Positions 43,301-52,600 of a DNA stretch of 64,000 nucleotides are shown here, in pieces. The notes under the pieces were generated by a model that had not been told where the DNA came from, ran no database searches, and saw nothing but the letters and a program-made list of their open reading frames with translations. This DNA comes from Didymella arachidicola (lineage: Eukaryota; Ascomycota; Dothideomycetes; Pleosporales; Didymellaceae): assembly GCA_016630955.3 (NCBI GenBank), contig CM049987.1, positions 930,001-994,000 of the forward strand. The letters run 5' to 3'. Within the stretch, counting starts at the first letter, position 1, and every line of letters begins with the position of its first letter. The position numbers were made by a program, and so were the translations under genes.

Positions 43301-45177
43301 CATGGGCAAAAGGATGGAGCAATACCGAGGACTACGTACCAGATCGTCGACAGAACAACGCTCCAAAGATGGCAGACCCATCAATCGTGAGCAGCAACAT
43401 CATTACGGGTAAAAGAACCAGGAAGCCACCAGATCATGCTCTAGCTACGTACTATAGAGCATTTGCAGTAGCAATGAACCCGACAGCCCCATCAAAGCTC
43501 ACAGGAGAAATGCCAAAGCTACGATTACATCGCGACCAATTGCCGGATCCACCAAAGCGATGGAAGGATCTGAACAATCATCCATTTGGCGCTGAGTTTG
43601 CACAGGCAGCACGAGCTGAGCTTGATAGCTGCTGGGCAAAAGACTGCTTCAATCAGACAGAGGCAACTGCAGCGACAGCAGATGCTGAGGTTCTACCCTT
43701 GATGTGGGTATTCACGTACAAATTTGACGAAGATGGATACCTATACAAGTTCAAAGCGCGTATATGCGTACGAGGAGACATGCAAGAGGCTTGGGGAGAC
43801 ACCTACGCGGCAACGCTAGCAATTAAAGTCTTTCGAGCCCTCATCGCGTTAGCAGCAGCATTCGACCTACAGATGTTTCAGTTTGACGCCATGAATGCTT
43901 TTCTCAACGCGAGATTGCCACGCAAAATGTACTGCCGTACGCCAGAAGGATTTACAGACGAGCTTGGAGAGCTACTTGAACTACAGCGCGCTCTCTATGG
44001 CCTCAAAGAAGCTCCATTGCTCTGGTACCAGGAGCTATCATCGACCTTGAAGAAGCTTAGCCTAGAGCCAGTGCCAGGAGTGCCATGCTTATACACGAAT
44101 GATCACTTGATCGTATTTTTCTACGTGGACGATATTGTCGTTCTTGTTCACCCGCTCAACAGGGGCTATTACCAGACGTTCAAGCAGCAGCTGCTTACAA
44201 CGTACGAGATCCGTGAATTAGGCGAGCTGAAGTGGTTCCTTGGTATCCGCGTAATCCGCGAGGAGCTCAGTCGCTCTATCTACCTGACTCAAGACTCATT
44301 CATCAATAAGATTGCAGCAAAGTTTGACCTGAAGTCAAGCGTAAGATGTCCAGATGTTCCCCTAAGGGACAATCCCCTTTTGCCATCAACAGAGGAACCA
44401 AGTGCTGCGCGAACTCAAAGGTACCAGCGGCTAGTCGGCTCACTGGCTTACATTTCGACTTCGACACGACCAGACGTCGCGAGAGCACACTCAGTACTTG
44501 CACGTCATCTGCAGAATCCCGGGCAGAAGCATATGTACGCAGCTTGCCATGTATGGAGGTACCTGATAGGCACGAAACACTTGGCTATTCGAGCGTCCGC
44601 AGATAAGCAGCAAGGCATAACGAGCATCACAATGCTATCCCAGCAAGAGCACGAGCATGAGCCTCTCTTCTATGGTGCATCAGATGCTGCTTTTGCCGAC
44701 GAGCCAGAGACGCGACGCAGCTCTCAAGGCTATATCTTCAAGCTGTATGGACTGCCTGTTGATTGGAAGGCGACAGTCCAACGATCAGTCACGAAATCGA
44801 CTACAGAGGCCGAGCTACTCTCTCTATCAACAGCCGGATCAGAGATGGAGTGGTGGCAGCGCTTCTTTAAAGCGATCCAGTTTGACCCAGAGTTAACACC
44901 AGCACTGTGGTGTGATAACCAGCAAACTGTCTTAATCGCAACAAAGACAGCTGACAAGCTTCAGACGAAGCTGAAGCATGTAGACGTACACCATCAATGG
45001 GTACGCCAGGAGGTAGCAGAGGGCAGACTGCAGGTAGATTGGAAGGCTACTGCAGAGATGCCAGCTGATGGCCTTACGAAGATCCTTAGTCGTCAGAGAC
45101 ACGCCAACTTTGTACGCCAGCTAGGACTAAGCGATCTATCATCCAAACTGCGAGACAGATCAGATTCAGGTCTGTAA
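40387..45177 (+). CDS. Copia Gag-Pol polyprotein
   Basis: One open frame of 1,596 codons without stop or frameshift. The Gag part occupies about residues 1-300 and has a zinc-knuckle-like C283-I-C285...H289...C294, whose spacing CX1CX3HX4C is shorter than the usual CX2CX4HX4C. The aspartic protease site is ILDPGSN (D386), with Pro in place of the usual Ser/Thr. The integrase has a His/Cys zinc region (MFAHAGKDV to HECETCIQSK) and a catalytic triad that I read as D602, D669 and E704. A polar spacer follows (about 830-1050). The reverse transcriptase has QFDAMNAFLNARLPRKMYC, ALYGLKEAPLLWYQEL and the YVDD box at 1246-1249. RNase H has GASDAAFADEPETRRSSQGY, KSTTEAELLSLSTAGSE, WCDNQQT and HVDVHHQWVRQEV. 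Gag and Pol are fused in frame, so no recoding signal is needed. Confidence 0.96.
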   Translation: MSYNDAGVTRVTVILDKPVDWESWFQLRREKAVVDAIWKYHDISKPQSELPKLEEPIKPLPSDVRAGATAIAQLDAGQQAVYSDLLHDWRYERAEYAKKKQKEGELLLDISRTIAARHLYLINGKDEVYDRLIALKKQFAPTTATRTRELIVKYRSLQEGPQSRDLEQWLDDWIHITNQCREVDLPETTGCRAQEDFLSAIRTIAPEWAGSSHHDLIMKETAGKTNEVQPVADYIAQFRIYYRRIGPTAASLGTFASLGVSAKSEQHQKEQRSSRSAPYKPECICGSKHWYRECWYLFPDHPKRPEDFQPAKAVQDRVAAALKDPEQVKRINKLLARHGKRVKGTDETLTLDGGKSSASFVTYNSFSVAQVQQKALPAIRNRWILDPGSNIHVCNSTRFGWQETRKARPHEMVLAGDSTLAIQAWGEVTFSVNRPNGIGKIQLSNVALVEGFLTNVVSLSRCREIDVQFDSGRDAMYQKHPSNVICSLKYANGHWIVDAEENDRLALSSFAATVRRAYKPSREDRRPIHTSHVEAHEMFAHAGKDVIDHLSRNVQGITLDKDARAPRMHECETCIQSKSAAQVSRRASDDHATRPFYRIVVDLVQLIPTGETCYNGDRYLLHAVCEYSKWHEAVTLANKSLPVVIAALKALLHKIERQYGYTVIVLKVDGDRGYGLELYRIARQAGLKIELRDPDTPEQLGAAEQAGNIIITKARSLRIKAGLPKSLSNELAITATKITNVTPTRSIDWKTPYELVHGKQPSVAHFSQIGCKAYTLNKKLKKADKLESRTFVGYLVGYDSSNIFRIWLPKKNQVIRVRDVIFQRSSLYNDHEKAEKEDIMQEEIEILNILHTAEAEADQEVVTELQQRQQLSKDQSFLPTPEPSDRGTVPPQEWTGNDRDLDRASEPAEQISVEDQQGAEDQDTGEQIQDQLLDEPQTHHEDDRSTAKSSGDGPLRPAVTSKRDRPRKQPSTWAKGWSNTEDYVPDRRQNNAPKMADPSIVSSNIITGKRTRKPPDHALATYYRAFAVAMNPTAPSKLTGEMPKLRLHRDQLPDPPKRWKDLNNHPFGAEFAQAARAELDSCWAKDCFNQTEATAATADAEVLPLMWVFTYKFDEDGYLYKFKARICVRGDMQEAWGDTYAATLAIKVFRALIALAAAFDLQMFQFDAMNAFLNARLPRKMYCRTPEGFTDELGELLELQRALYGLKEAPLLWYQELSSTLKKLSLEPVPGVPCLYTNDHLIVFFYVDDIVVLVHPLNRGYYQTFKQQLLTTYEIRELGELKWFLGIRVIREELSRSIYLTQDSFINKIAAKFDLKSSVRCPDVPLRDNPLLPSTEEPSAARTQRYQRLVGSLAYISTSTRPDVARAHSVLARHLQNPGQKHMYAACHVWRYLIGTKHLAIRASADKQQGITSITMLSQQEHEHEPLFYGASDAAFADEPETRRSSQGYIFKLYGLPVDWKATVQRSVTKSTTEAELLSLSTAGSEMEWWQRFFKAIQFDPELTPALWCDNQQTVLIATKTADKLQTKLKHVDVHHQWVRQEVAEGRLQVDWKATAEMPADGLTKILSRQRHANFVRQLGLSDLSSKLRDRSDSGL

Positions 45178-45260
45178 ACAGAGGGTCCTACAGAGTAAGA
45201 CGTCTAGCTTTGGAGACGCAAGACGCTCATTTACAGCTTTCGTTTCTTGCTATTCACTCA

Positions 45261-45273
45261 AGCTGGGGGGGTG
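45261..45273 (+). other. Predicted polypurine tract before the 3' LTR
   Basis: agctgggggggtg with seven consecutive G (45265-45271) ends at the LTR boundary. This is where plus-strand priming is expected, although the T at 45272 interrupts the purines. Confidence 0.6.
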
Positions 45274-45395
45274 TGTTAGCCAGCATCACGTGCTCTGTTA
45301 CATAATCATCTGTAGGGTGTATATTCCCTCTTCCCCTCATTAGATAGGAAACAACCTAGTCCCTCTTTTCTACGCCTGGCCTCTGCCCGCACACA
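45274..45395 (+). repeat. 3' long terminal repeat, 122 bp
   Basis: Identical to the 5' LTR over its whole length; followed directly by the second TACTT. Confidence 0.97.
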
Positions 45396-45400
45396 TACTT
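45396..45400. repeat. Target-site duplication, right copy (TACTT)
   Basis: Second copy of the 5-bp host target. Deleting it together with the element restores the reading frame of the glycosyltransferase. Confidence 0.95.
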
Positions 45401-46108
45401 CCTGATCTCCATAATCACCGACCAGCTCACGAAACCAGTCGAGTCGCGCGCAGAATGGATACTGTGCGTCTCGCTCCCATGCCTACACGCTCTTCATCCA
45501 CACCATTCGAGCGCTGACCACGGTACAGGTACTTTGACCCAGACACCGTGCCCCTGCACCTCACACTTCCACTGGAACTTCTCCTCCCTCCCCCGCTGGC
45601 ACCCGACACATCAAACACCGACTCCTTCGAAGCTTTCAAAGAGCTCTCGCTCATACTCCCCGCGCCAGTCGCGCCAGTGAACACCAGGAACCACACCCTG
45701 GATCTGAACACCTTCTGGCTGCGCACCACACCTTCCACACTGCGCATCCTCAGTGAAGCGCTGCACGAGCTTCATGCTTCGACCGAGCTTCCCAGACCTG
45801 GCGAGGATGTCGCTGCCTCAGCGCTCCGGGGAGTCCTCAATCGCCCAGAAAATACGAGAGCGGCGGTGTACCAGCCATCCGAGTGGTATGGGGGGCGTAC
45901 AACACCAGGCGCGGACGGCGGTGGGATGACAGGTATGAGGGTATTACTTGCGCACCCTGCGATGGGTAACGCATTTGAGCGCGCTAATCAAGCAAGTCCG
46001 TTATTGGACATCGCGGGGCGCAACGATGGCAGTGAGGAGGTGAGGAGGGAGAGGGAGAGGGAGATATCTTCATTCTGGGCCCGCGAGCTTGCCGCGCGAA
46101 AGCACTAG

Positions 46109-47417
46109 GGTCGAAGTAATGGGCCACTTAAGGGACGGCAAGAAGTATGGATATCTTCTGCACGTCGAAAACGAAAGGAGCGAGGAGCTTGCGTTGATAG
46201 TCACGATCAGTCATGCATACAGACCCTCGTAAGAGTAGCCAGTTTGGCCTTACATCTCAGGCAGCAGATAGCACTCAAGAGAGCGCCATGCCATCAGAAG
46301 TGCAACAGTAACGTGCAGATAGAGATACGGAAATAGCTACGAATGACCACGAACTCCACCCGCCAAACGGTCAAGGAAACAGAAAAGGGACGCGGGTCTC
46401 ATGATTTCGACGTCACCTGTGAGATGCAATTTACTTTTCCTGCCATTTTTGGAGCGAGCACCTTGTGCCCCGACACGATAGCATGGATGATAAGACTGGC
46501 GAGCATGGGACTTAACGGTTTCGACCGAACCGGTCAAAGCTTTTCTTAATGTCCGATTGCTAAGCATAGAGAATGTATGAAGGGCACGGGGCTTGGGAGT
46601 CTGGTGTGAGTGGTGCCCACCTCGGGAGGAGTTGTTCATGTCACATGTGCTCTGTGCGCGGTGGCCGATGTTGCTGGTTGCTTCTACATGACGTTGGAGG
46701 TCCGATCTTGGAAGTTGGTTGACGAGCATAAAGTCAACGAGCGTTGCCTTATGCATCGCACTATACTGCAAGGATCGTAGTTTGAGGGATCGATCACAGT
46801 CGCAAAGCTTGTCAATGCATCGTGGTGATAGGAGTCGACACGAACTCGGAACATAGTGATCATGAATCAAGTGGAGAACACCGCTTATTGCTTCTCAATT
46901 ACACAACTAGTCGGCACAAGCCCCGAGACGCTCAAAAGTCACTACTAACATAGGACCACTGAAACCAGCTAAGTGAGTCCAGCAACGAAACTCACAAGGG
47001 CTAACTTCGCTATAATGAGACAAGGAGAAACCCAAGAGAGCGCAACTATCAACTCCAGAAAACCGCGCCTAGTGATGGAGTTTGCTCGCAAGAGAGTAGA
47101 GGGAGAGGTAAGAAATATTTCAGATTTCGATCGGGACCACCGGTAGACATTCGGTAAAGAAAAGAGGCGACAGAGAAAGGAAAATGTCGAGGTGGAGCAT
47201 TACGTCCTTCGCTTGGTGCGTTCCCCTTTTCCATGCGTCTTGCCTTCTCTAACTGGTTGTAAATGCTCGCTAAGACAGGAAAGGACAAATCCATCGTAAC
47301 CAGAAAATGGAACTTGAGCTAACGGTCAACTCGTAAATGCTGTGTGCTCCAATCCCAAGTGCTGAGGTTGGAAGGTATTCGCCAAGACGCCATGTCCAAG
47401 AAGTGGATGCATAATCA
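46109..47417. other. Convergent intergenic region, no gene seen
   Basis: About 1.3 kb between the 3' ends of the split glycosyltransferase gene and the minus-strand gene starting at 49625. Short frames only; no repeat or RNA gene recognised. Confidence 0.55.
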
Positions 47418-49625
47418 TTAGAAGAAATGTGTGTGAGGTTTCGACAACTCGTGGACTTCCATCTCCTAAGCGCGGTGTTAGCGAAGTTCACATGACAAAG
47501 AGAGGTCGGGTCTGCATACCATTTTGAAAGAATTGAGCTCCTCTTTGATTTGCTGGGCAAGCATAGGAGTGAGCCTATTGCAAGTTGCGATATCTCCCCT
47601 GCGGTCATAATCGTGGGGTGACCATGCGTCGTGGAATTGAATGCGGGGACTGAACGAGATGTTTCTGCCGGCCGCTGGTGTGACCGGCAGGCTTCTCGTA
47701 CTTCCGTTCGTGATCTTCGGGGGTTTCGTGAAGTAGTCGTCGCTGTTCGCCTTGCCCTTCTCGTGTGTAGGGGTGATAGGTGCGTTGATGGCGAACGTTG
47801 GGTTCGGTCCGTCTAGAGGCCGCATCGTGGGTGACCCAGAGTCTGAATTGGTTCCGTTGTCTGTACGATGTTAGCCGAGTACTTCTGAAACATGGCGAGA
47901 GTACAACTTACGTTTTAAGATACCCTTCTTCATATTCGACAGAATCTCTGCACGCTCACGGTCTCCGCCTAAGATGCTCTTCCGGCCCAAGTCATTGGCG
48001 ATTGATCCATCCGCGTTGACGATTTCTGCGCTGCGTCCGGCATCGATCGAGTTACGCTCGAGTCTGGGATATCCGGTTCCGCCACGGACCTGGTCATGAG
48101 CATTCGCGTTGACGTTAACCTTCTGGCGTTCGGCTTCGACCGAGACCATAGAGACTTGACCAACACTAGGCCTGGAGATTGGCCCATCAGCAGCCGGAAC
48201 GCCAATAACAGACTTCGGTCTGAACAGCCCTTTGATGGACCTGGTACCCTTCTTCATCCCACTGCCCATTTTTCGAAGCATGATCGAAGCAGACGATGCT
48301 GCTGACTGGATGGAAAGATTATCATTCGAGCCCATGCCACCCTGGCCAGAGTAGATACCAGCACCAATGCCAGCAGCTTCCTGCTTCGCAATGATGGCTG
48401 CCTGCTCCGCATCTTCATCAGACTGATACTTGTCTTTTCTCAGCCTGGCGCGTTCAGCTGCAACGGCGTTCTCGGCAGAAGCACGCCTGAGCTCTGCAGC
48501 ACTGCCAAAGGAGAATGCTCTCCTGAGACGCGATTTCATTCCCTTGTCCTTCTCATTGACAGCTGCGAGGTGCTTCATAGCCTCGCTGCCAATCTGGTTG
48601 TTCGATTGCTCGGGTGGAGAGATTGGCTGTGACAAAGGAGAAGGTGCAGTTCGTCGTGTGGATTCGGTTCCCTTCACAGCAGGCTTTCCGGTCACCGATC
48701 CTGCATTTACTGCTCTGACCGATGTGCTCGATTGTATGCTGCCGGCGCTGCCTTGCCTCTGATGGCTGTGGCTCGAGGCTGGCCGGCTGCTAGGTCGACC
48801 CGAGTTCGACCCAGGTCGGGTTGGAGCAGGTGTCGCCGTCTGGGCTACGATAGGCGCGGCAGGAGAAGGAGCGATGGCTTGCCCATTGCTACCCTCCACA
48901 CCTGCGAAACTGCGACGCCTGTAACGCTTCGCAGAGTCTTGCGTGCCGACTTGAACGAGGGTGTTATCTGCACTGTTCGCCCGATTGTGCCCGGGTCTGC
49001 CAGTTGGTGTCAAATCAACATCACTGGCTGATGTGTCGTGAGTCGAATTCGTGGGGGTACTGGCTATCGACGAACGTTGCGTTGCTGTCGGCGTGGAGCC
49101 ACTAGTTGATATGCTAGCAGATGAGTCCGTCCTTGTGGCAGCTCGCCTATAGCGGCCAGGCGAGGCTTTGACAGGTGCTTCGTTAAGGGAAAGGGAGAGG
49201 TCTGGGATGTCAGTCGACAGAGTGATGCCAGTAAAGTCACCAATTGGTTTGATGTCGCTGTCATCTTTCGAGCGACTGGAGGAGCCAGAGGTCGACACTG
49301 TCGAGTCGGAGGAGGAAGATGGGTGGGATGGATGACCTAAGCGAGCTTGCTGTCGGTTCGGGAGCTGCTGCTGGGCGGCCTGAGACGTCGGCGAGGATAC
49401 AGAACGAGTGTCCTGCCGCAACTGGGGCGTGCTGGAGAAGGCATAAGGTGCTATTGGCGCCGAGGTGCCCCTGTAGCCTGTGCCTCCAGCCTGTCCACTG
49501 TAATTCCGCTGCATCTGCTGGCGCTGCTGGTGGGATTGCGGCGGCGCATTCTGGTAGTTGTCGGGCGAATAGGGCATTGTAATGGGAGCGGTCGTCTGGG
49601 AGATTGGCGCAAGTACCTGAGCCAT
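47418..49625 (-). CDS. Conserved filamentous-fungal protein, low complexity, function unknown
   Basis: Three minus-strand exons (49625-47912, 47860-47520, 47465-47418) encode 700 aa. The first 330 residues are Ser/Thr/Pro/Gln-rich and look disordered. A more ordered core follows: KSRLRRAFSFGSAAELRRAS, an Ala/Glu/Arg helix, EQAAIIAKQEAAGIGAGIYS, SAASSASIMLRKMGSGMKKG and TRSIKGLFRPKSVIGVPAAD, then GRKSILGGDRERAEILSNMK then KGILK. The C-terminus has FSPRIQFHDAWSP, LAQQIKEELNSFKM and the tiny last exon EMEVHELSKPHTHFF. The short constant C-terminal tail and the RAFSFG core recur in filamentous ascomycetes as I recall, but I know no assigned function. Basic and Ser-rich segments suggest a phosphorylated scaffold; this is inference. 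Bni4-like was considered and not supported. Confidence 0.8.
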
Positions 49626-52600
49626 AGGGACCTTTTACGAGACGACTGTCGAAGCTCGATCGAGGTCGGCTGGGGGTTGCTGTCGACAAAGACGGCGACT
49701 GAAGCGGCAATGGTGAAACCTACACGAGCGGCAGTATCAGCAGCTGTCCCATGGTCATGTGTTGTTTTCGTTTGGTGGGCGATGGAAAGAGATGGTGAAG
49801 ACGAGTGCTCGGTCATTAGCGGTCATAGACGGGCACGCAGTGAAGGGAGGCGGCGTGACGAGCGACGGCCCCTGGAGCTGGCCCCAGGGAAGGTCACCAG
49901 GGCAGGACGGAGAGCAGTACCTGGTACAAAGGAAAGCAGAAAAGCTATTAGAACAGAGAATAGAAGTCAACGACGGCGGGCGGGCGGGCGCGGAGAGGCT
50001 GTCGTGAGTTCGACGGAGATGGCAGCAGTGTACCAAGCCTCCCGAGACGGTGTTCAAGCGTGCATTGGACGGTCACTCGAGTTGTGGGCGCGGCGAACGA
50101 CGAACGGGTCAAGAAGCAAGCAGAAAGGAAAAATATGGAGTGAGGGTGCGTCGTCGGCGACAGCGGGTGGTGGAAAGGTTGGAGTCGGCGGCAGAGCACT
50201 TCTAAGGGGGCAGTACGCTAGAGGCACACGGACCTGGCGTGGAAGAGGATGGTGCAGAGTGCAGATGGGTCCTAGCCCTGGAGCATGGCCGTCCATGACC
50301 CATCACGCCAGCGGCCAGCCGTTGCCATTTGCCCACCATCGTTGCTATGCGCTCACAGTGCGTCTAGGTGCAATTGCCTGCGACAATTGCTGGTCTGTTT
50401 TACAACCTGCCGTGCGCGCTGACATGCACTGCGCTGCCCGCCGCTACCGTGCTCGCCGGACTGGCAGGAGGGGAGCGAGGCTGTTGGCGCTCTGAGTCTC
50501 TGGCTACCAAGCTCTCGCTCTAAGTTCTCGCTCTAAGCTCTCGCTCTAAGCTCTGCGCGGTTGCTCGCACACCACACTGGCAATCGCGCCGATCGCCTAG
50601 GCACTCTGCCCGTTGCAGGCTGCACGCCCGTGGCCGCTTGGAACAGTGAAGAACGGTCACGACACTCAGTGCTCGGCCTCTGTGGGGCGGCATCGCGTCC
50701 TGCTACCCACCCCCAGTCGCCGTCCCTGGCCTATAGGGTGCTCGAGCGCGCCTGATATCAAGCAGCGCGAGCACCATCCCTACATCTGCATCTTCACTCC
50801 AGGCTTGCACCAGGCAGAGGTGCAGCTCGCAGCGGCCAAGTTCTTGCGCCCGTCCAGGGTCTTCCGCGCCACAGATTCGTCTCGCTGCGGCGCGGAGCGC
50901 AATCTGGATGCTAGCCTGAGGTCACCGCAGAGGTTCCATGCCTCCTCCACCGAGTGGGAGGTTCTCGCGCATTCCAAGCGTGCGTTTGCATCGCCTCGGA
51001 ATCTCGATGCCCCGGAAGCAGCCTTGGCCTGTACGACTACCAAGAGCTCTTGACATCAGCCATTGAATCTGCACGTTTGGTATTTTGAAAGGGGCCATCT
51101 GGTCTTCTATGCATCATGGCCGTGCCATTGGCTCCGTGCGTCCACTGTCGCCGCCAAAAATACACTGCTCAATACCTCTAGCCTCCGCCAATACGAGCGG
51201 GATCCAGTAAAGAGTGTGAAGGTTACGAGACCGGCGGTCGAGGAGAGCGAGCAAACACTCCCAGGCTCTAGCAGCCATCTGCAGGCCGCGTTGAGGGGAC
51301 CCACGCACCAGCGTCCACGCGGCTGAGCGTTTGCAGGCGGTGGAAGTGCTGCAGAGAAACGGCGTGGAGCACGCAGCGCCAACCAGAGCCTGTAGAACTG
51401 ACAGGGGTGTCGTCGCTGCCGTGCATCGATAAAAGACACTAACGACGCTTGACGGACACGGCGGCCGCGACTTCAGACCTCACCGACATGTTTGTACCCC
51501 GCTTTGTAGATAGACTGCCGTCTTTGAAGATTGCTCAATTCAAAAGCAATGTATCCTCGTCGCGGCTTGCTCTCCCGTCATGCATGCAGCTATCGAGTGC
51601 AGCCATCATCACACGGCATAACCAGGGTCCTCCACCCAGATCGCTGCAGGTCTCGCAGGCTTGTCAACTGATCCAAGTCAATAAATATTCCGCGTCTGGC
51701 GGGGATAAACAATGCGACATCTCGCTAACGCGTGGGGAACCCGCCCGCGCCCAGGGAGATGAGATCGTGTTTGATGTGCATTTGCCGTCATCTTGTTTGA
51801 TTGCGAGACTCGCCTGCGCATACACCCTTCAACGAGAGCCTTGCCAACATCTTATGGCCTGACCCTTACAATCACAGCGCGCATCTCGGACATGGGTTCT
51901 GCTCATGTTGCACCATGCAAACAGACCCCACTATTTCTTGCGGAACGAACTGGGATGACGCGTATTACTAGGCGACTAAGGCACTACCAGGGCTAAATAT
52001 GGCCAGTTGCCACTTCTGATAACACGCTCCTGCCGCTTCGGTCTATGGCGAATTCACCGCCAGACTTCGTGTCCGCCTCATCTTTCAGCAGTACAGAACC
52101 TCAGCGTTCGCGGCCACAGCATACTTGTATCACGACCTTCCCGCGCGAGCCGCAAACCTCGCTGTCGATTCTCGTCACCGTCGAGCCTTGTGTGCTCTTA
52201 GCTTTAATTTTAAGTTCTCGCCGATCCAGACAGCCGGTAATCTAGACAGAAAGAGCAGCCGCAGTCAGTTCTCTGAGTGGTTGCTTGGAAAGAACTGGAA
52301 GTCGACCTTTCCATCTTCGAGTTTTGACGGTCGTTCTCCTCTCCGTCATGTATACGAACAGGACCGATTGATCCTCTCAACGTTGTTCTGACCCCCATAA
52401 TCGTACTATTGCGTATGATTTGTGGATTTGCATCTGATACATCTTCGCATGTTTACAGGTACCGAATCTTTCAAGGCCTTCATTGTGTTCTCGTAGAGAT
52501 TTCGCGACAATTTCGCACCCCCGAAAAGCTGGACAGGACGACCTTCGCGATATGCCGCATGGAACAAGTGCGTTGGTCCACCGATCGACAGCTGCCACCT

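Larger units (their letters stand above)
40041..45395 (+). mobile_element. Complete Ty1/copia LTR retrotransposon
   Basis: 5,355 bp, bounded by identical 122-bp LTRs starting TGTTAG and ending CACACA (TG...CA ends), flanked by the 5-bp target duplication TACTT at 40036-40040 and 45396-45400. Internal landmarks in order are a primer-binding site abutting the 5' LTR, a single Gag-Pol frame with integrase before reverse transcriptase (the copia order), and a G-rich tract before the 3' LTR. All expected parts are present and undamaged, and the LTRs do not differ at any base I can see. This points to a recent, possibly still mobile, copy. It lies on the same strand as the host gene it interrupts. 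No C-to-T decay suggesting RIP is obvious in the coding frame, which has no internal stop. Confidence 0.97.
39775..46108 (+). pseudogene. Golgi-type glycosyltransferase gene (GMA12/MNN10-like) split by a copia element
   Basis: The 5' part (39775-40040) begins MLLACRLRTCTKPL and then a membrane anchor (IILTAILLLVVFTKTS), as in type II Golgi enzymes, and continues with NEVLALHNKQNAHFGYVQYE, like the ANK/HGY motif of GT34-type galactosyl/mannosyltransferases. The 3' part resumes at 45401, immediately after the second TACTT, with FLISIITDQLTKPVESRAEW. An intron (45464-45528) then leads to ILYFDPDTVPLHLTLPLELL, carrying a DPD (DxD-type) metal site, and the frame ends at 46108. Exon pieces of 266, 63 and 580 nt add to 909 nt, exactly 302 codons plus stop. 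The frame is otherwise intact, so the retrotransposon is the only visible lesion. Family assignment rests on a few motifs and is moderately sure. As it stands the gene cannot encode the full enzyme. Confidence 0.75.

Noticed and set aside
45548..46108. Independent small gene right of the retrotransposon
   Set aside because: Its frame has no proper start and continues, through an intron and the copia insertion, the glycosyltransferase frame on the left side.
49347..50495. 382-codon plus-strand frame
   Set aside because: Very Arg/Gly-rich, partly antisense to the well-supported minus gene at 47418-49625, and no family features.
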